NCBI GenBank assembly: GCA_900549955.1
Contig: URQH01000030.1
Location: forward strand, 1-16,220
Reading direction: 5' to 3'
DNA length: 16,220 nucleotides
DNA from: an uncultured Eubacteriales bacterium
GTDB lineage: Bacteria; Bacillota; Clostridia; Christensenellales; CAG-138
Of this stretch, positions 1 to 6,091 are shown in pieces. The notes under the pieces are model-generated. The model had not been told where the DNA came from. It worked only from the letters and a program-made list of their open reading frames with translations, and did not search any database. A program made the position numbers and the translations under genes. Within the stretch, counting starts at the first letter, position 1; the number at the start of each line of letters is the position of its first letter.

Positions 1-82
1 CCAGGTACACCTCGTTCCGCTCTGCCAGGTATCCCCCGAACAGCGCCCCCATCGCACCTGCTCCCAATACTGTGATCTTCAT
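1..82 (-). CDS. Ketopantoate reductase-like protein, N-terminal fragment (partial)
   Basis: Only the first 27 codons are in the window; the gene continues past the left edge. The translation starts MKITVLGAGAMGALFGGYLA, a Rossmann beta-alpha-beta start whose GAGAMG loop (residues 7-12) followed by ALFGG is typical of the 2-dehydropantoate 2-reductase family (PanE/ApbA), which reduces ketopantoate to pantoate with NADPH. The ATG at 80-82 has purine-rich stretches upstream on the minus strand (AGAGGAAGG about 15 bases away and GAGAG closer). The gene lies just left of the candidate invertible segment and is the natural target of a promoter in it. So little protein is visible that the substrate is uncertain; family members include many reductases of unknown substrate, so no symbol is given. 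Confidence 0.8.
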   Translation of the reverse strand, partial: MKITVLGAGAMGALFGGYLAERNEVYL

Positions 83-123
83 TGTCTCTCTGTAGTGCCT
101 TCCTCTTGTTTGCTTTTGCGCTT

Positions 124-149
124 CATGACATAATTGTGATTATGTCGTG
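124..149 (+). repeat. Inverted repeat, left copy (candidate recombination site)
   Basis: This site has arms CATGACATAAT and ATTATGTCGTG around a 4-base centre TGTG. The arms pair except at one position. It matches the reverse complement of the site at 535-560 at 25 of 26 positions, plus one more base inward. Near-palindromic arms around a short asymmetric centre resemble core sites of tyrosine recombinases (compare dif and lox architecture), where two recombinase monomers bind the arms and strand exchange takes place in the centre. Confidence 0.75.
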
Positions 150-240
150 ATCGGCCCTGGCACGTTTGGCGCGCGTGCCACGGAAAAGCCCGTTTCATGA
201 TCGGATGGGTACGGGGAATCACCACCATTATTTATAATGA

Positions 241-271
241 TTTATACTGCTACACGGCAGCAGCATGTAAA
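241..271 (-). promoter_or_regulatory. Weak leftward promoter candidate inside the invertible segment
   Basis: On the minus strand TTTACA (266-271) and TATAAA (241-246) are separated by 19 bases. The boxes are good but the spacing is long, and the -35 box overlaps the base of the long hairpin. In the present orientation it would read towards the reductase gene at 82 and could give low basal expression. A second TATAAA lies at 231-236 without a clear -35 box. Confidence 0.3.
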
Positions 272-321
272 AGCATCCGTCTCAACAATCGTGATCGATT
301 GCGAGGAGAACGGATGCTTTT
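269..321. terminator. Long perfect hairpin, possible bidirectional terminator
   Basis: AAAAGCATCCGT at 269-280 and ACGGATGCTTTT at 310-321 are perfect reverse complements (12 bp). The loop contains a second hairpin, CAATCG-TGAT-CGATTG (286-301), and a CTC/GAG pair (281-283 with 306-308). With A residues on one side and T residues on the other, the structure could end transcription in either direction. It separates the rightward promoter at 419-447 from the left half of the segment, and could insulate the two halves in both orientations. An alternative is a structured small RNA or a protein-binding palindrome. Confidence 0.5.
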
Positions 322-349
322 CGTAATTATTTCCTACGCCATTACATAA
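314..349 (+). CDS. Possible 11-codon leader peptide (very uncertain)
   Basis: ATG at 314-316 follows a purine-rich GAGGAG at 303-308 with five-base spacing, and opens an 11-codon frame translated as MLFVIISYAIT, ending in TAA at 347-349. The frame begins inside the right arm of the long hairpin, so ribosome binding would compete with its folding. No good promoter was found upstream on this strand and the frame is short enough to occur by chance. Confidence 0.15.
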   Translation: MLFVIISYAIT

Positions 350-418
350 CGGTCCCACTAAGCAGAGAACCGTCTTCGTTGCTTCATGCTTTTTCGCTAT
401 TATTCCTGCATTTTACTC

Positions 419-447
419 TTGCATTGCTGAACAAACTATGGTATGAT
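419..447 (+). promoter_or_regulatory. Extended -10 promoter in the invertible segment, pointing right
   Basis: TTGCAT (419-424) is followed after exactly 17 bases by TATGAT (442-447), with TG one base before the -10 box (extended -10). Predicted transcription begins near 454. In the present orientation the transcript runs across the right repeat into the antisense strand of the recombinase gene. Flipped, it would face the reductase gene. It is the best promoter match in the segment. Confidence 0.55.
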
Positions 448-534
448 CTGGTTGCAATCGATGCTGGAATCAATTTTTTTGACTAACGCCGGTTTTTTTC
501 AATTACTCGGTTTTATTCGTTCGATTTTCCATTT

Positions 535-560
535 CACGACATAATCACAATTATGTCGTG
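535..560 (-). repeat. Inverted repeat, right copy (candidate recombination site)
   Basis: On the plus strand this reads CACGACATAAT, CACA, ATTATGTCGTG: two perfectly complementary 11-bp arms around a 4-base centre. It is the inverted copy of the site at 124-149. Only the centre (CACA here, TGTG there) sets its direction, because the arms are symmetric. It ends three bases before the recombinase stop codon (564-566), so recombinase and site look like one unit. Confidence 0.75.
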
Positions 561-563
561 TTT

Positions 564-1403
564 TTATATGACCAGACCCAGCCGTTCGATCTTGCGCCGG
601 TGTTCCACCCCGGTACTCATGATATAGATTCGCGTGGTATTGATGTTGCTGTGTCCCAGCAGGTCCGCAAGCTTTGCAATGTCTTTCTCAATTCCGTAAA
701 ATATGCGCGCAAACAGCTTGCGCAGGTTGTGCGGGAACACCTTGCTCTTGGGCACCCCTGCCGCCCGGCACAACTGCTTCATTTCCGCCCAGATGTTGCT
801 GCGGTTGAGCGCCCGCCTGCTCCGGGTCCGGAACACAGGCCCACTTCCGATTCCCGCCCTGTGCACATACTCCAACAGCCGCCGGCGCAGTTTTCCCGGG
901 ATCAGGATGGTGCGCGTCTTTCCCTTGCACGTCACCGCAATTTCCCCCTGCCGCACTGCTTCCACCGTGAAATACGCCAGTTCCGACACCCGGATTCCCG
1001 TGCCGCAGATCGTCTCCAGCAGCAGCTGTAGCCTTGGCCGCTCCTTTGCGCTCTCCACCAGGCGCAGATATTCCTCCTTGCTCAGCTCCTTCGCCTCCGG
1101 GCAATACGTCTGCCGCTGCGTCCGGATGCTCCGCACCGTTCAGTCGTTCCAGCCCAGATACCGGAAAAAGCTGTTCAGGCTCGCCAGCATCGAGTTGATC
1201 GACCGCACCGCATAGCCACGCTCAATCAGCTGCTGTTTGTACGCCATCACAGCCGTCTTTTCCACCGCTCCACTCTGCATATATCCCAAAAACGCGCGCA
1301 CGTCCCGTAGATATTTCTCCATTGTTGCGTCGCTCTTCTCCGCTTCCCGCAGCCATGCTTCGTATTCGCACAGCTGCGTCTCTGTAATCATTCGCATTTC
1401 CAT
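564..1403 (-). pseudogene. Tyrosine recombinase (phage integrase family), interrupted by in-frame TGA
   Basis: The ATG at 1401-1403, preceded by AGAGGAAG, opens 87 codons coding for a SAM-like core-binding domain (ending SLNSFFRYLGWND). A TGA at 1140-1142 follows, and the same frame then continues without shift for another 191 codons as the catalytic domain. Numbered from the GTG at 1134-1136, the active-site set is complete: R49 (GTGIRVSEL), a lysine in CKGK (71/73), H136 and R139 (HNLR), H162 (LLGH) and Y171 (TRIYI). The total of about 279 codons is normal for a small Xer/phase-variation-type recombinase. Only one codon is wrong, and there is no ribosome-binding site at the internal GTG. 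Likely explanations are a recent nonsense mutation or a sequence error; stop readthrough is possible but less likely. The adjacent inverted repeats suggest it is, or was, the invertase. Confidence 0.85.
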
Positions 1404-1438
1404 GTTCTCTTCCTCTCTTTCCTTCTGTTCTGGTCCCT

Positions 1439-1459
1439 ATCCGGACTCTTTGCCCGGAT
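1439..1459. repeat. Short perfect palindrome upstream of the recombinase
   Basis: ATCCGG and CCGGAT are perfect 6-bp arms around nine bases, 36 bp upstream of the recombinase start codon. It could form a hairpin in the recombinase leader or be a binding site. Nothing else supports a function. Confidence 0.25.
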
Positions 1460-1535
1460 ACGTTCCTTCTCCTTCCATTCTGTCCAATTTTTCCGTAACT
1501 TTCCTCCCCCGCTGCTCCACGGCCCCCAAGCACAC

Positions 1536-1564
1536 AAAAAAAGGGCGGCCCTTTCGGTCCGCCC
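1536..1564 (-). terminator. Rho-independent terminator of the TRAP operon
   Basis: On the minus strand GGGCGG pairs with CCGCCC; an inner CC/GG pair closes a GAAA tetraloop, and a run of seven T follows. It lies about 60 bp after the permease stop codon. A second GC hairpin (1573-1591) lies between the stop and this terminator. Confidence 0.85.
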
Positions 1565-1622
1565 CGCGCGCCGCGCCGCTTTGCGCGGCGCCTCATGGCA
1601 GTTTCCCGCCTTCCTTACCCGT

Positions 1623-3806
1623 TCACAGTGCCGCTCCCGCCTGCTGCCGCCGCCGGTACCGGATGCGCTGTGTGACGAACACCAGCACGAGGATTGCCAG
1701 GCCGATCAGGTCGGTCAGCGTGCCCGGTATGATCATGCAGATGCCGCCTCCCAACAACAGCACCACCTCATACCACCGGCAATGGTCCTGCACAAACCCG
1801 GTCAACCCTCCCGAGAGCGCATACATGCCCAGCAGCGCCGTGATGACGTTCTGGACGATCTCCAGCGGGTGCGTTTCAATGAGCAGCATGGCAGGGTTGA
1901 GCACGAAGATGTACGGCACGATAAACGCGCCAACGGCCAGGCGCGTGGCCGTAACGCCCGTCTTCATTGGATCCCCCTTGGCTATGGCCGATCCCGCCAT
2001 GGCCGCAAGGGCGACCGGCGGCGTGATATCCGCCACGATGCCGAAATAGAACACGAACATATGCGCGCTCATGACGATCGCCATCGTCGGCGCCGTCGGA
2101 TCGATGCCGCGCATGCCGCAGATGATGGAAATCATCGCCGGCGCGCAGATCGTGGACGTGATCAAATAGTTGGCTGTGGTCGGCACGCCCATGCCCAGCA
2201 CGATCGACGCCAGCATCGTAAAGAACATCATCAGATAGATGCTGTCGCCCGCAAGCATCTTGAGACCCGTGGCAAACTTCAGCCCCAGCCCGGTGAGCGT
2301 CACCGTGCCGACGATCATGCCAGCCATGGCGCACGCGATGCCCACGGCAAGCACGTTGCGCGCGCCGGTTTGCAGCGCGTCCAGAATGTCGCGCGGGTCA
2401 AAGCCCAGCCGCCGGCGAAACAGGCAGATCAGCATCCATACGGCGATTGCGCCCAGCGCGTAATACGCGAACTGGATGTTCAGATGCATGGAGACGATCA
2501 TGCCGCCGAGCGGGATCAGGCTCCACCAGCCGATCGAATGCGCCATGAGCGAGGCCAGGATCGCGCCGAGCGCCGCATACGACGCGGTGATATCGTTGGT
2601 GGAGAGCACATAGATCATATACAGCAGCGGCAGCAGCAGGTGCCCCCGCTCACGCAGGACCTGGCCCACCTTTGGCAGCTCTTCTGCCGACATGCCCCGA
2701 AGGCCAATCTTGCGCGCCTCGTGGTGCACGCTGATGAGAATACCGGAAAAATACAGGATGGCCGGGATAATGGCCGCCTTGACGACGGCGGAATAGGCAA
2801 AGCCGGTGCTCTCCGCCATCAGGAATGCCGCAGCACCCATGACGGGCGGCATGATCTGCCCGCCCGTGGAAGCCGCCGCCTCGACCGCTGCGGCAAACTC
2901 CGGCTTATAACCCAGCCGCTTCATGGCCGGGATAGTGAACGAGCCGCTGCCGACCGTGTTCGCCACGGAGCTGCCGGACACCGTGCCCTCCAGCGCCGAC
3001 GCGATGACCGCCACCTTGGCAGGCCCGCCCACGCGGCGGCCGGCCAGCGCGTTGGCCAGGTCGATAAACAGCTTGCCCACGCCGGTCTTTTCGAGAAACG
3101 CGCCAAAGAGCACAAACAGGAAAATGTAAGTGCTCGACACGCCCAGCGGCGTGCCGAACACGCCGGAGGTGGTGTAGAACATGTGGTTGATGATCTGCTT
3201 GAGCTTCATCTGGCGGATGCCGAACGTGCCCGGGATGAGATACCCGAAAAAGGCATACAGCAGGAACACGCCCACGACGATCATGATCGGCAGGCCGACC
3301 ACGCGGTGGCACGCGCCCAGCAGCAGCAAAATGCCCACGACGCCGACCGTGATGTCAAACCAGTTGAAATTGCCCACGTTGCGGATGACGTACTCGTAAT
3401 TGAGCGGGATGTACAGCATCGCCGCGAGCGCCAGCGCCGCCAGCGCATAGTCATACCACGGGATGCGATCCTTGGGCAGCGTGGCCTTGGCCGGGTACAA
3501 CAGGTAGGCCAGCGCCAGGATGAACGCCAGATGCACCGGGCGAAGCACCTGGATCGGAATGGTCCAGATGGTGGTATAGATCTGGAACACGGCAAACGCT
3601 GTGAGCAGCACGGCAATGAGAATGGCGTTGGGCCGGCTCAGGTTCACGCGGTGCGCCGACTCCTTGTCGTACTTGCGCAGCACCGCCTCTGCCTCCAGCT
3701 TTGCAATTTCCTCCTCGCTCATGCCGGTCGTGTCCACGTTGTGCAGCAGGTTGTGATGGTGATGCTTGTGCTTATCCTCTTTTCCCTTTTCCTTCAATCT
3801 CGCCAA
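1623..3806 (-). CDS. TRAP transporter fused permease (DctQ-like 4TM plus DctM-like 12TM)
   Basis: This 727-residue membrane protein is the permease of a TAXI-type TRAP transporter, which uses an ion gradient to import a carboxylate-type substrate delivered by the binding protein. Hydrophobic segments from about residue 60 to 190 correspond to the small (DctQ-like) part and the remainder to the large (DctM-like) part. The stretches SSVANTVGSGSFTIPAMKR (279-297), STGGQIMPPVMGAAAF (313-328) and GMGVPTTANYLIT are typical of the fused TRAP permease family. The N-terminal ~55 residues are charged and cytosolic-looking, with a histidine cluster DKHKHHHHNLLH (11-22). The start is a TTG (3804-3806) just after GGAGGAGGAGG; no nearer upstream start fits. 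It is the last gene of the operon, 23 bp after the DUF1850 gene. The substrate cannot be read from sequence. Confidence 0.93.
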   Translation of the reverse strand: MARLKEKGKEDKHKHHHHNLLHNVDTTGMSEEEIAKLEAEAVLRKYDKESAHRVNLSRPNAILIAVLLTAFAVFQIYTTIWTIPIQVLRPVHLAFILALAYLLYPAKATLPKDRIPWYDYALAALALAAMLYIPLNYEYVIRNVGNFNWFDITVGVVGILLLLGACHRVVGLPIMIVVGVFLLYAFFGYLIPGTFGIRQMKLKQIINHMFYTTSGVFGTPLGVSSTYIFLFVLFGAFLEKTGVGKLFIDLANALAGRRVGGPAKVAVIASALEGTVSGSSVANTVGSGSFTIPAMKRLGYKPEFAAAVEAAASTGGQIMPPVMGAAAFLMAESTGFAYSAVVKAAIIPAILYFSGILISVHHEARKIGLRGMSAEELPKVGQVLRERGHLLLPLLYMIYVLSTNDITASYAALGAILASLMAHSIGWWSLIPLGGMIVSMHLNIQFAYYALGAIAVWMLICLFRRRLGFDPRDILDALQTGARNVLAVGIACAMAGMIVGTVTLTGLGLKFATGLKMLAGDSIYLMMFFTMLASIVLGMGVPTTANYLITSTICAPAMISIICGMRGIDPTAPTMAIVMSAHMFVFYFGIVADITPPVALAAMAGSAIAKGDPMKTGVTATRLAVGAFIVPYIFVLNPAMLLIETHPLEIVQNVITALLGMYALSGGLTGFVQDHCRWYEVVLLLGGGICMIIPGTLTDLIGLAILVLVFVTQRIRYRRRQQAGAAL

Positions 3807-3829
3807 ACCTCCTCCTCCGATGTGATTGG

Positions 3830-4396
3830 TCAGTGCCCCCGCAGCAGCGCGGGCAACGTCATGGTGCCAATGGCAAGTTCCAGCAGACGGCCGCTGCCCG
3901 CCAGTTCGACAAGCGAAATCTCCCGCCCGCGCAGCAGGATGCGCTGGTTGGGGTATTCCTGCGTCAACAGCGGGATGCTGGACTGCACCTTGTCGATGCC
4001 TGTCAGAAGAAATCCGTCCTCCGTCTGTTCAAAGGCCGTGCCGATCCCATCGGCCAGCACGGGGATGCCCACGCCGTATGCAGTGAACGACGTCTGCGTG
4101 CACACGAGCGCATCCCCCTGGCGGACGATGGTGTCCGTTACGTCCGAACGGTTGACAGAATGGGTATAGCGAAGGGTAAACGACTCCCCATCGGCCAGCG
4201 GCAGCGCCAGCAGCACCGCCCCCGTCTCGCCGTCGCGCACGGTCAGCCCGCTGCCGGCCGGTGCGCACAGCAACGCCCCCAGCAGCACCAGCGTGCAAAG
4301 CCCCAGCATGGACCGCACGCGCCTCCGGCGACCGTCCTTTTTGGGCGTGCGCCCGGCAGCGCCGGGCGCACGCGCCTGTTCCCCTTCCCTATTCAC
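3830..4396 (-). CDS. DUF1850 domain-containing protein
   Basis: This small exported or membrane-anchored protein has the RYTHSVNRS signature (residues 76-84) and the FLLTGID and SLVEL stretches of DUF1850. That family is regularly encoded between TAXI-type binding proteins and fused TRAP permeases, exactly as here. Its molecular role is not established; a help in substrate handling is only inferred from conserved linkage. A hydrophobic segment (about 30-50) preceded by an arginine-rich stretch looks like a signal sequence or anchor. The listed GTG start gives 188 residues but has no obvious ribosome-binding site. An ATG at 4307-4309, with GGAGG 12 bases upstream, would give 159 residues starting directly at the signal sequence and is a serious alternative. 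Confidence 0.85.
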   Translation of the reverse strand: MNREGEQARAPGAAGRTPKKDGRRRRVRSMLGLCTLVLLGALLCAPAGSGLTVRDGETGAVLLALPLADGESFTLRYTHSVNRSDVTDTIVRQGDALVCTQTSFTAYGVGIPVLADGIGTAFEQTEDGFLLTGIDKVQSSIPLLTQEYPNQRILLRGREISLVELAGSGRLLELAIGTMTLPALLRGH

Positions 4397-4407
4397 AAAA
4401 GGTCACG

Positions 4408-5406
4408 TCACTCGAGTCCCTGCTCGGCAAAGTACTTCAGCGCGCCGGGATGGAAGTCCACCGTGACGCCCGCCTTTGCGGTCTCGAGCTTGACGTCGTT
4501 GCCGCGCGCGTTTCCGGCGATGAGCGCGTCGGTGTTCTCAAACAGGGTCTTGGTGATCAGATAGACGGTGTCCTCGGACAGGTCCTCCGTGCACGCGAGC
4601 GTAGCCAGCATGGCAACCGTGCCCACATCGCCGTCAGAACCATAGTTGTCTGCCGGGATGATCGTCTTGGAGTAGAACGGATACTTGGCAATCAGCGCGT
4701 CCGCGCCCTCGCCGTCGATCGGCACGACCACGATGTCCTTCTTGGTGGTCAGTTCCACGATGGCCGAGTTCGGCAACGCGGAGGTGGCAAACGCCGCGTC
4801 CACCGTGCCGTTCTGCATGGCGGTCGAAGCCTCGGAGAAAGAGAGATACTGCACATCGATGTCGTCAAACGTCAGGCCGTACGCCTCGAGCACCTGCTTG
4901 GCGTTGGTCTCCGTGCCGGAGCCCGCGTCGCCCACGCACACCTTTTTGCCCTTCAGATCGGCCACGCTCTGAATGCCGCTCTCCTGAAGCGCCACGAGCT
5001 GCACCGCCTCGGGATACAGCGATGCAATCGCGCGCAGCGACGGCATGGCCCCCTTGTCGGCCATGGTCTCGGTGCCGGTCACCGCATAGCCCAGCACGTC
5101 GTTCTGCATGATGGCCAGCTCCGCCTCGCCGTTGACCAGAGAAGTGCAGTTGGCCGAAGAGGCGCCAGACGTCACCGCCGTCACTTCCAGCTGTCCGGCG
5201 GATTTTTCCGTCAACACGCTCGCGATAACGCCGCCAAAGGCATAGTAGGTGCCGGCGTCGCCACCGGTGACCATGATCAACCGCTGGACCTCTGCCGTGC
5301 CCGCGTTCGGATCCGCCGCAGCATCGCCGTTTTCCGGGTTCGTCGCGCACGCCGTCATGGCAAACAGCACCGTGAGCGCCAGCAAAATGGAGAGCACTTT
5401 TTTCAT
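4408..5406 (-). CDS. TAXI family TRAP transporter solute-binding lipoprotein
   Basis: This 332-residue extracytoplasmic receptor binds the substrate and hands it to the fused permease. It starts with a lipoprotein signal peptide (MKKVLSILLALTVLFAM) and a lipobox TAC with the modified cysteine at residue 20. A linker rich in D, N and A follows, then the TAXI-type fold start (MVTGGDAGTYYAFGGVIASV). The ATG at 5404-5406 was chosen because GGGAGG lies eight bases upstream and the signal peptide begins there; 21 further upstream codons are open but overlap the promoter. It is the first gene of the operon, 11 bp before the DUF1850 gene. TAXI proteins are known for glutamate/dicarboxylate-like ligands, but the ligand here is unknown. 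Confidence 0.93.
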   Translation of the reverse strand: MKKVLSILLALTVLFAMTACATNPENGDAAADPNAGTAEVQRLIMVTGGDAGTYYAFGGVIASVLTEKSAGQLEVTAVTSGASSANCTSLVNGEAELAIMQNDVLGYAVTGTETMADKGAMPSLRAIASLYPEAVQLVALQESGIQSVADLKGKKVCVGDAGSGTETNAKQVLEAYGLTFDDIDVQYLSFSEASTAMQNGTVDAAFATSALPNSAIVELTTKKDIVVVPIDGEGADALIAKYPFYSKTIIPADNYGSDGDVGTVAMLATLACTEDLSEDTVYLITKTLFENTDALIAGNARGNDVKLETAKAGVTVDFHPGALKYFAEQGLE

Positions 5407-5439
5407 CAGCTTTTCCTCCCAGATTTGAATATATATGGT

Positions 5440-5469
5440 ATTATAACAAACACACATGCAGGATTTCAA
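5440..5469 (-). promoter_or_regulatory. Promoter of the TAXI-TRAP operon
   Basis: On the minus strand TTGAAA (5464-5469) and a perfect TATAAT (5440-5445) are 18 bases apart, with TG one base before the -10 box. Transcription would start near 5433, giving a short leader before the binding-protein start at 5406. Confidence 0.75.
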
Positions 5470-5485
5470 TAGAGAAATTTCATTT

Positions 5486-5503
5486 TATACACGTTCTATA
5501 CAC
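5486..5503. promoter_or_regulatory. Tandem TATACAC repeats between divergent promoters
   Basis: TATACAC occurs at 5486-5492 and 5497-5503, 11 bp apart (one helical turn), between the leftward TRAP promoter and the rightward thioesterase promoter. The spacing would suit a dimeric or cooperative regulator. The repeats are short and AT-rich, so chance is possible. Confidence 0.25.
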
Positions 5504-5533
5504 ATTTGTGCATTTCATGGCGTTTGACGAATC

Positions 5534-5561
5534 TTGCTTTTTTCCGTCCCTATGGTACAAT
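5534..5561 (+). promoter_or_regulatory. Promoter of the thioesterase gene
   Basis: TTGCTT (5534-5539) and TACAAT (5556-5561) are 16 bases apart, with TG one base before the -10 box. A TTGACG at 5524-5529 is a better -35 hexamer but lies 26 bases away, too far to pair with this -10. Transcription would start near 5568, at the edge of the hairpin described next. Confidence 0.55.
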
Positions 5562-5568
5562 GAGGAAT

Positions 5569-5600
5569 AAAAAAGCGCGCGGCAACTTCTGTTACCGCGC
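5569..5600 (-). terminator. Terminator-like hairpin in the thioesterase leader, reading leftward
   Basis: On the minus strand a 10-bp stem with one mismatch (GCGCGGTAAC paired with GTTGCCGCGC, loop AGAA) is followed by GC and six T. It is therefore a rho-independent terminator for leftward transcripts. The only leftward gene upstream is ilvA, ending at 6092, about 490 bp away on the far side of the thioesterase gene. On the plus strand the same bases form a hairpin near the 5' end of the thioesterase mRNA. Confidence 0.6.
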
Positions 5601-5614
5601 AACCGGAGGACCCT

Positions 5615-6088
5615 ATGGCTGCACCAAACGACCAGGCGACTTTTGAACATTCTCTTCAGCTCTGCATCGACCGGCTGCATCTTTATGCTCCGGGCGCCAT
5701 CGGCGACCGGCTCTCGCTCCGCCTCGTCGACTGCTGTTGGAGCAGCCGTTCCTGCACGCTGCAGGCCGCTACGGCAGAGTGGATGCGCAACATCAACCAC
5801 ACGCTGCACGGCGGCATGTGCGCCACGATCCTCGACCAGGCCATGGGCTGCCTGGCCTACTGCTGCAAGCCCGGCGAAGGCGTTTCCCCGACCATCCAGC
5901 TCCAGGTGAACTACGTACGGGCGATCCCGGTCGGAGAGGACGTCTTTGTGCGCATGCGTCTCATGTCCGTCACCCGGCACCTGATCCACATCACGGCGGA
6001 GGCCTGGACCGGCGAGGACGCCGGTCGCACCTGCCTCACCGCCACCGCTACTTATTTCTTCTGCCCCGGGCCTGCGCCAGAGGCGTAA
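5615..6088 (+). CDS. PaaI-type hotdog-fold acyl-CoA thioesterase family protein
   Basis: The 157-residue protein has the single hotdog domain expected for PaaI/YdiI-like thioesterases, which hydrolyse acyl-CoA or aryl-CoA thioesters in the cytosol. The signature HGGMCATILDQAMG (65-78) contains the HGG turn and the acidic residue D74 in the central helix that usually acts in catalysis; N61 and H62 precede it. A second-half motif (IQLQVNYVRAI, 94-104) is the conserved hotdog beta strand. The ATG at 5615-5617 follows GGAGG with five-base spacing. It is a single-gene unit, divergent from the TRAP operon and convergent with ilvA, with stop codons three bases apart. The substrate cannot be assigned. 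Confidence 0.88.
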   Translation: MAAPNDQATFEHSLQLCIDRLHLYAPGAIGDRLSLRLVDCCWSSRSCTLQAATAEWMRNINHTLHGGMCATILDQAMGCLAYCCKPGEGVSPTIQLQVNYVRAIPVGEDVFVRMRLMSVTRHLIHITAEAWTGEDAGRTCLTATATYFFCPGPAPEA

Positions 6089-6091
6089 GCG

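Larger units (their letters stand above)
124..560. other. Candidate invertible DNA element (inverton) with internal promoter
   Basis: Two 26-bp sites in opposite orientation, 25 of 26 bases identical, enclose 385 bp (150-534). Recombination between inverted sites would flip the segment. The rightward promoter at 419-447 points away from the reductase gene at 82. After inversion it would point at that gene from roughly 140-170 bp upstream of the start codon, with no terminator in between. A tyrosine recombinase gene abuts the right site, the usual arrangement for phase-variation switches. What is seen: the repeats, the promoter and the neighbouring recombinase. What is inferred: that inversion occurs and that the reductase gene is the target. 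The recombinase carries a stop codon, so the switch may now be frozen. Confidence 0.65.
83..563. other. Long intergenic region, no gene; holds a candidate phase-variable switch
   Basis: No protein gene of normal size is visible in these 481 bases, which are clearly more AT-rich than the rest of the window. They contain two inverted recombination-site-like palindromes (124-149 and 535-560), an extended -10 promoter pointing right (419-447), a weaker leftward promoter candidate (241-271), and a long perfect hairpin (269-321). All sit between a reductase gene and a tyrosine recombinase gene, both on the minus strand. This layout fits a regulatory switch better than a decayed gene. Confidence 0.7.

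Noticed and set aside
124..560. Integrated mobile element bounded by attachment sites
   Set aside because: Integration leaves direct repeats, but these two are inverted and enclose no gene. Inversion explains them better.
1096..1142. Selenocysteine insertion at the recombinase TGA
   Set aside because: A small stem (TGCG/CGCA) can be drawn downstream, but it is short, lacks a convincing SECIS apical loop, and tyrosine recombinases are not known selenoproteins. A nonsense mutation or sequence error is simpler.
1581..4169. Very long open frame on the plus strand across the TRAP permease gene
   Set aside because: It is the antisense shadow of a GC-rich gene. Its translation is rich in H, R, D and Q with no domain, while the minus strand encodes a clear permease.
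5407..5469. Upstream extension of the TAXI binding protein
   Set aside because: The extra 21 codons cover the promoter -10 region and precede an obvious lipoprotein signal peptide with its own ribosome-binding site.
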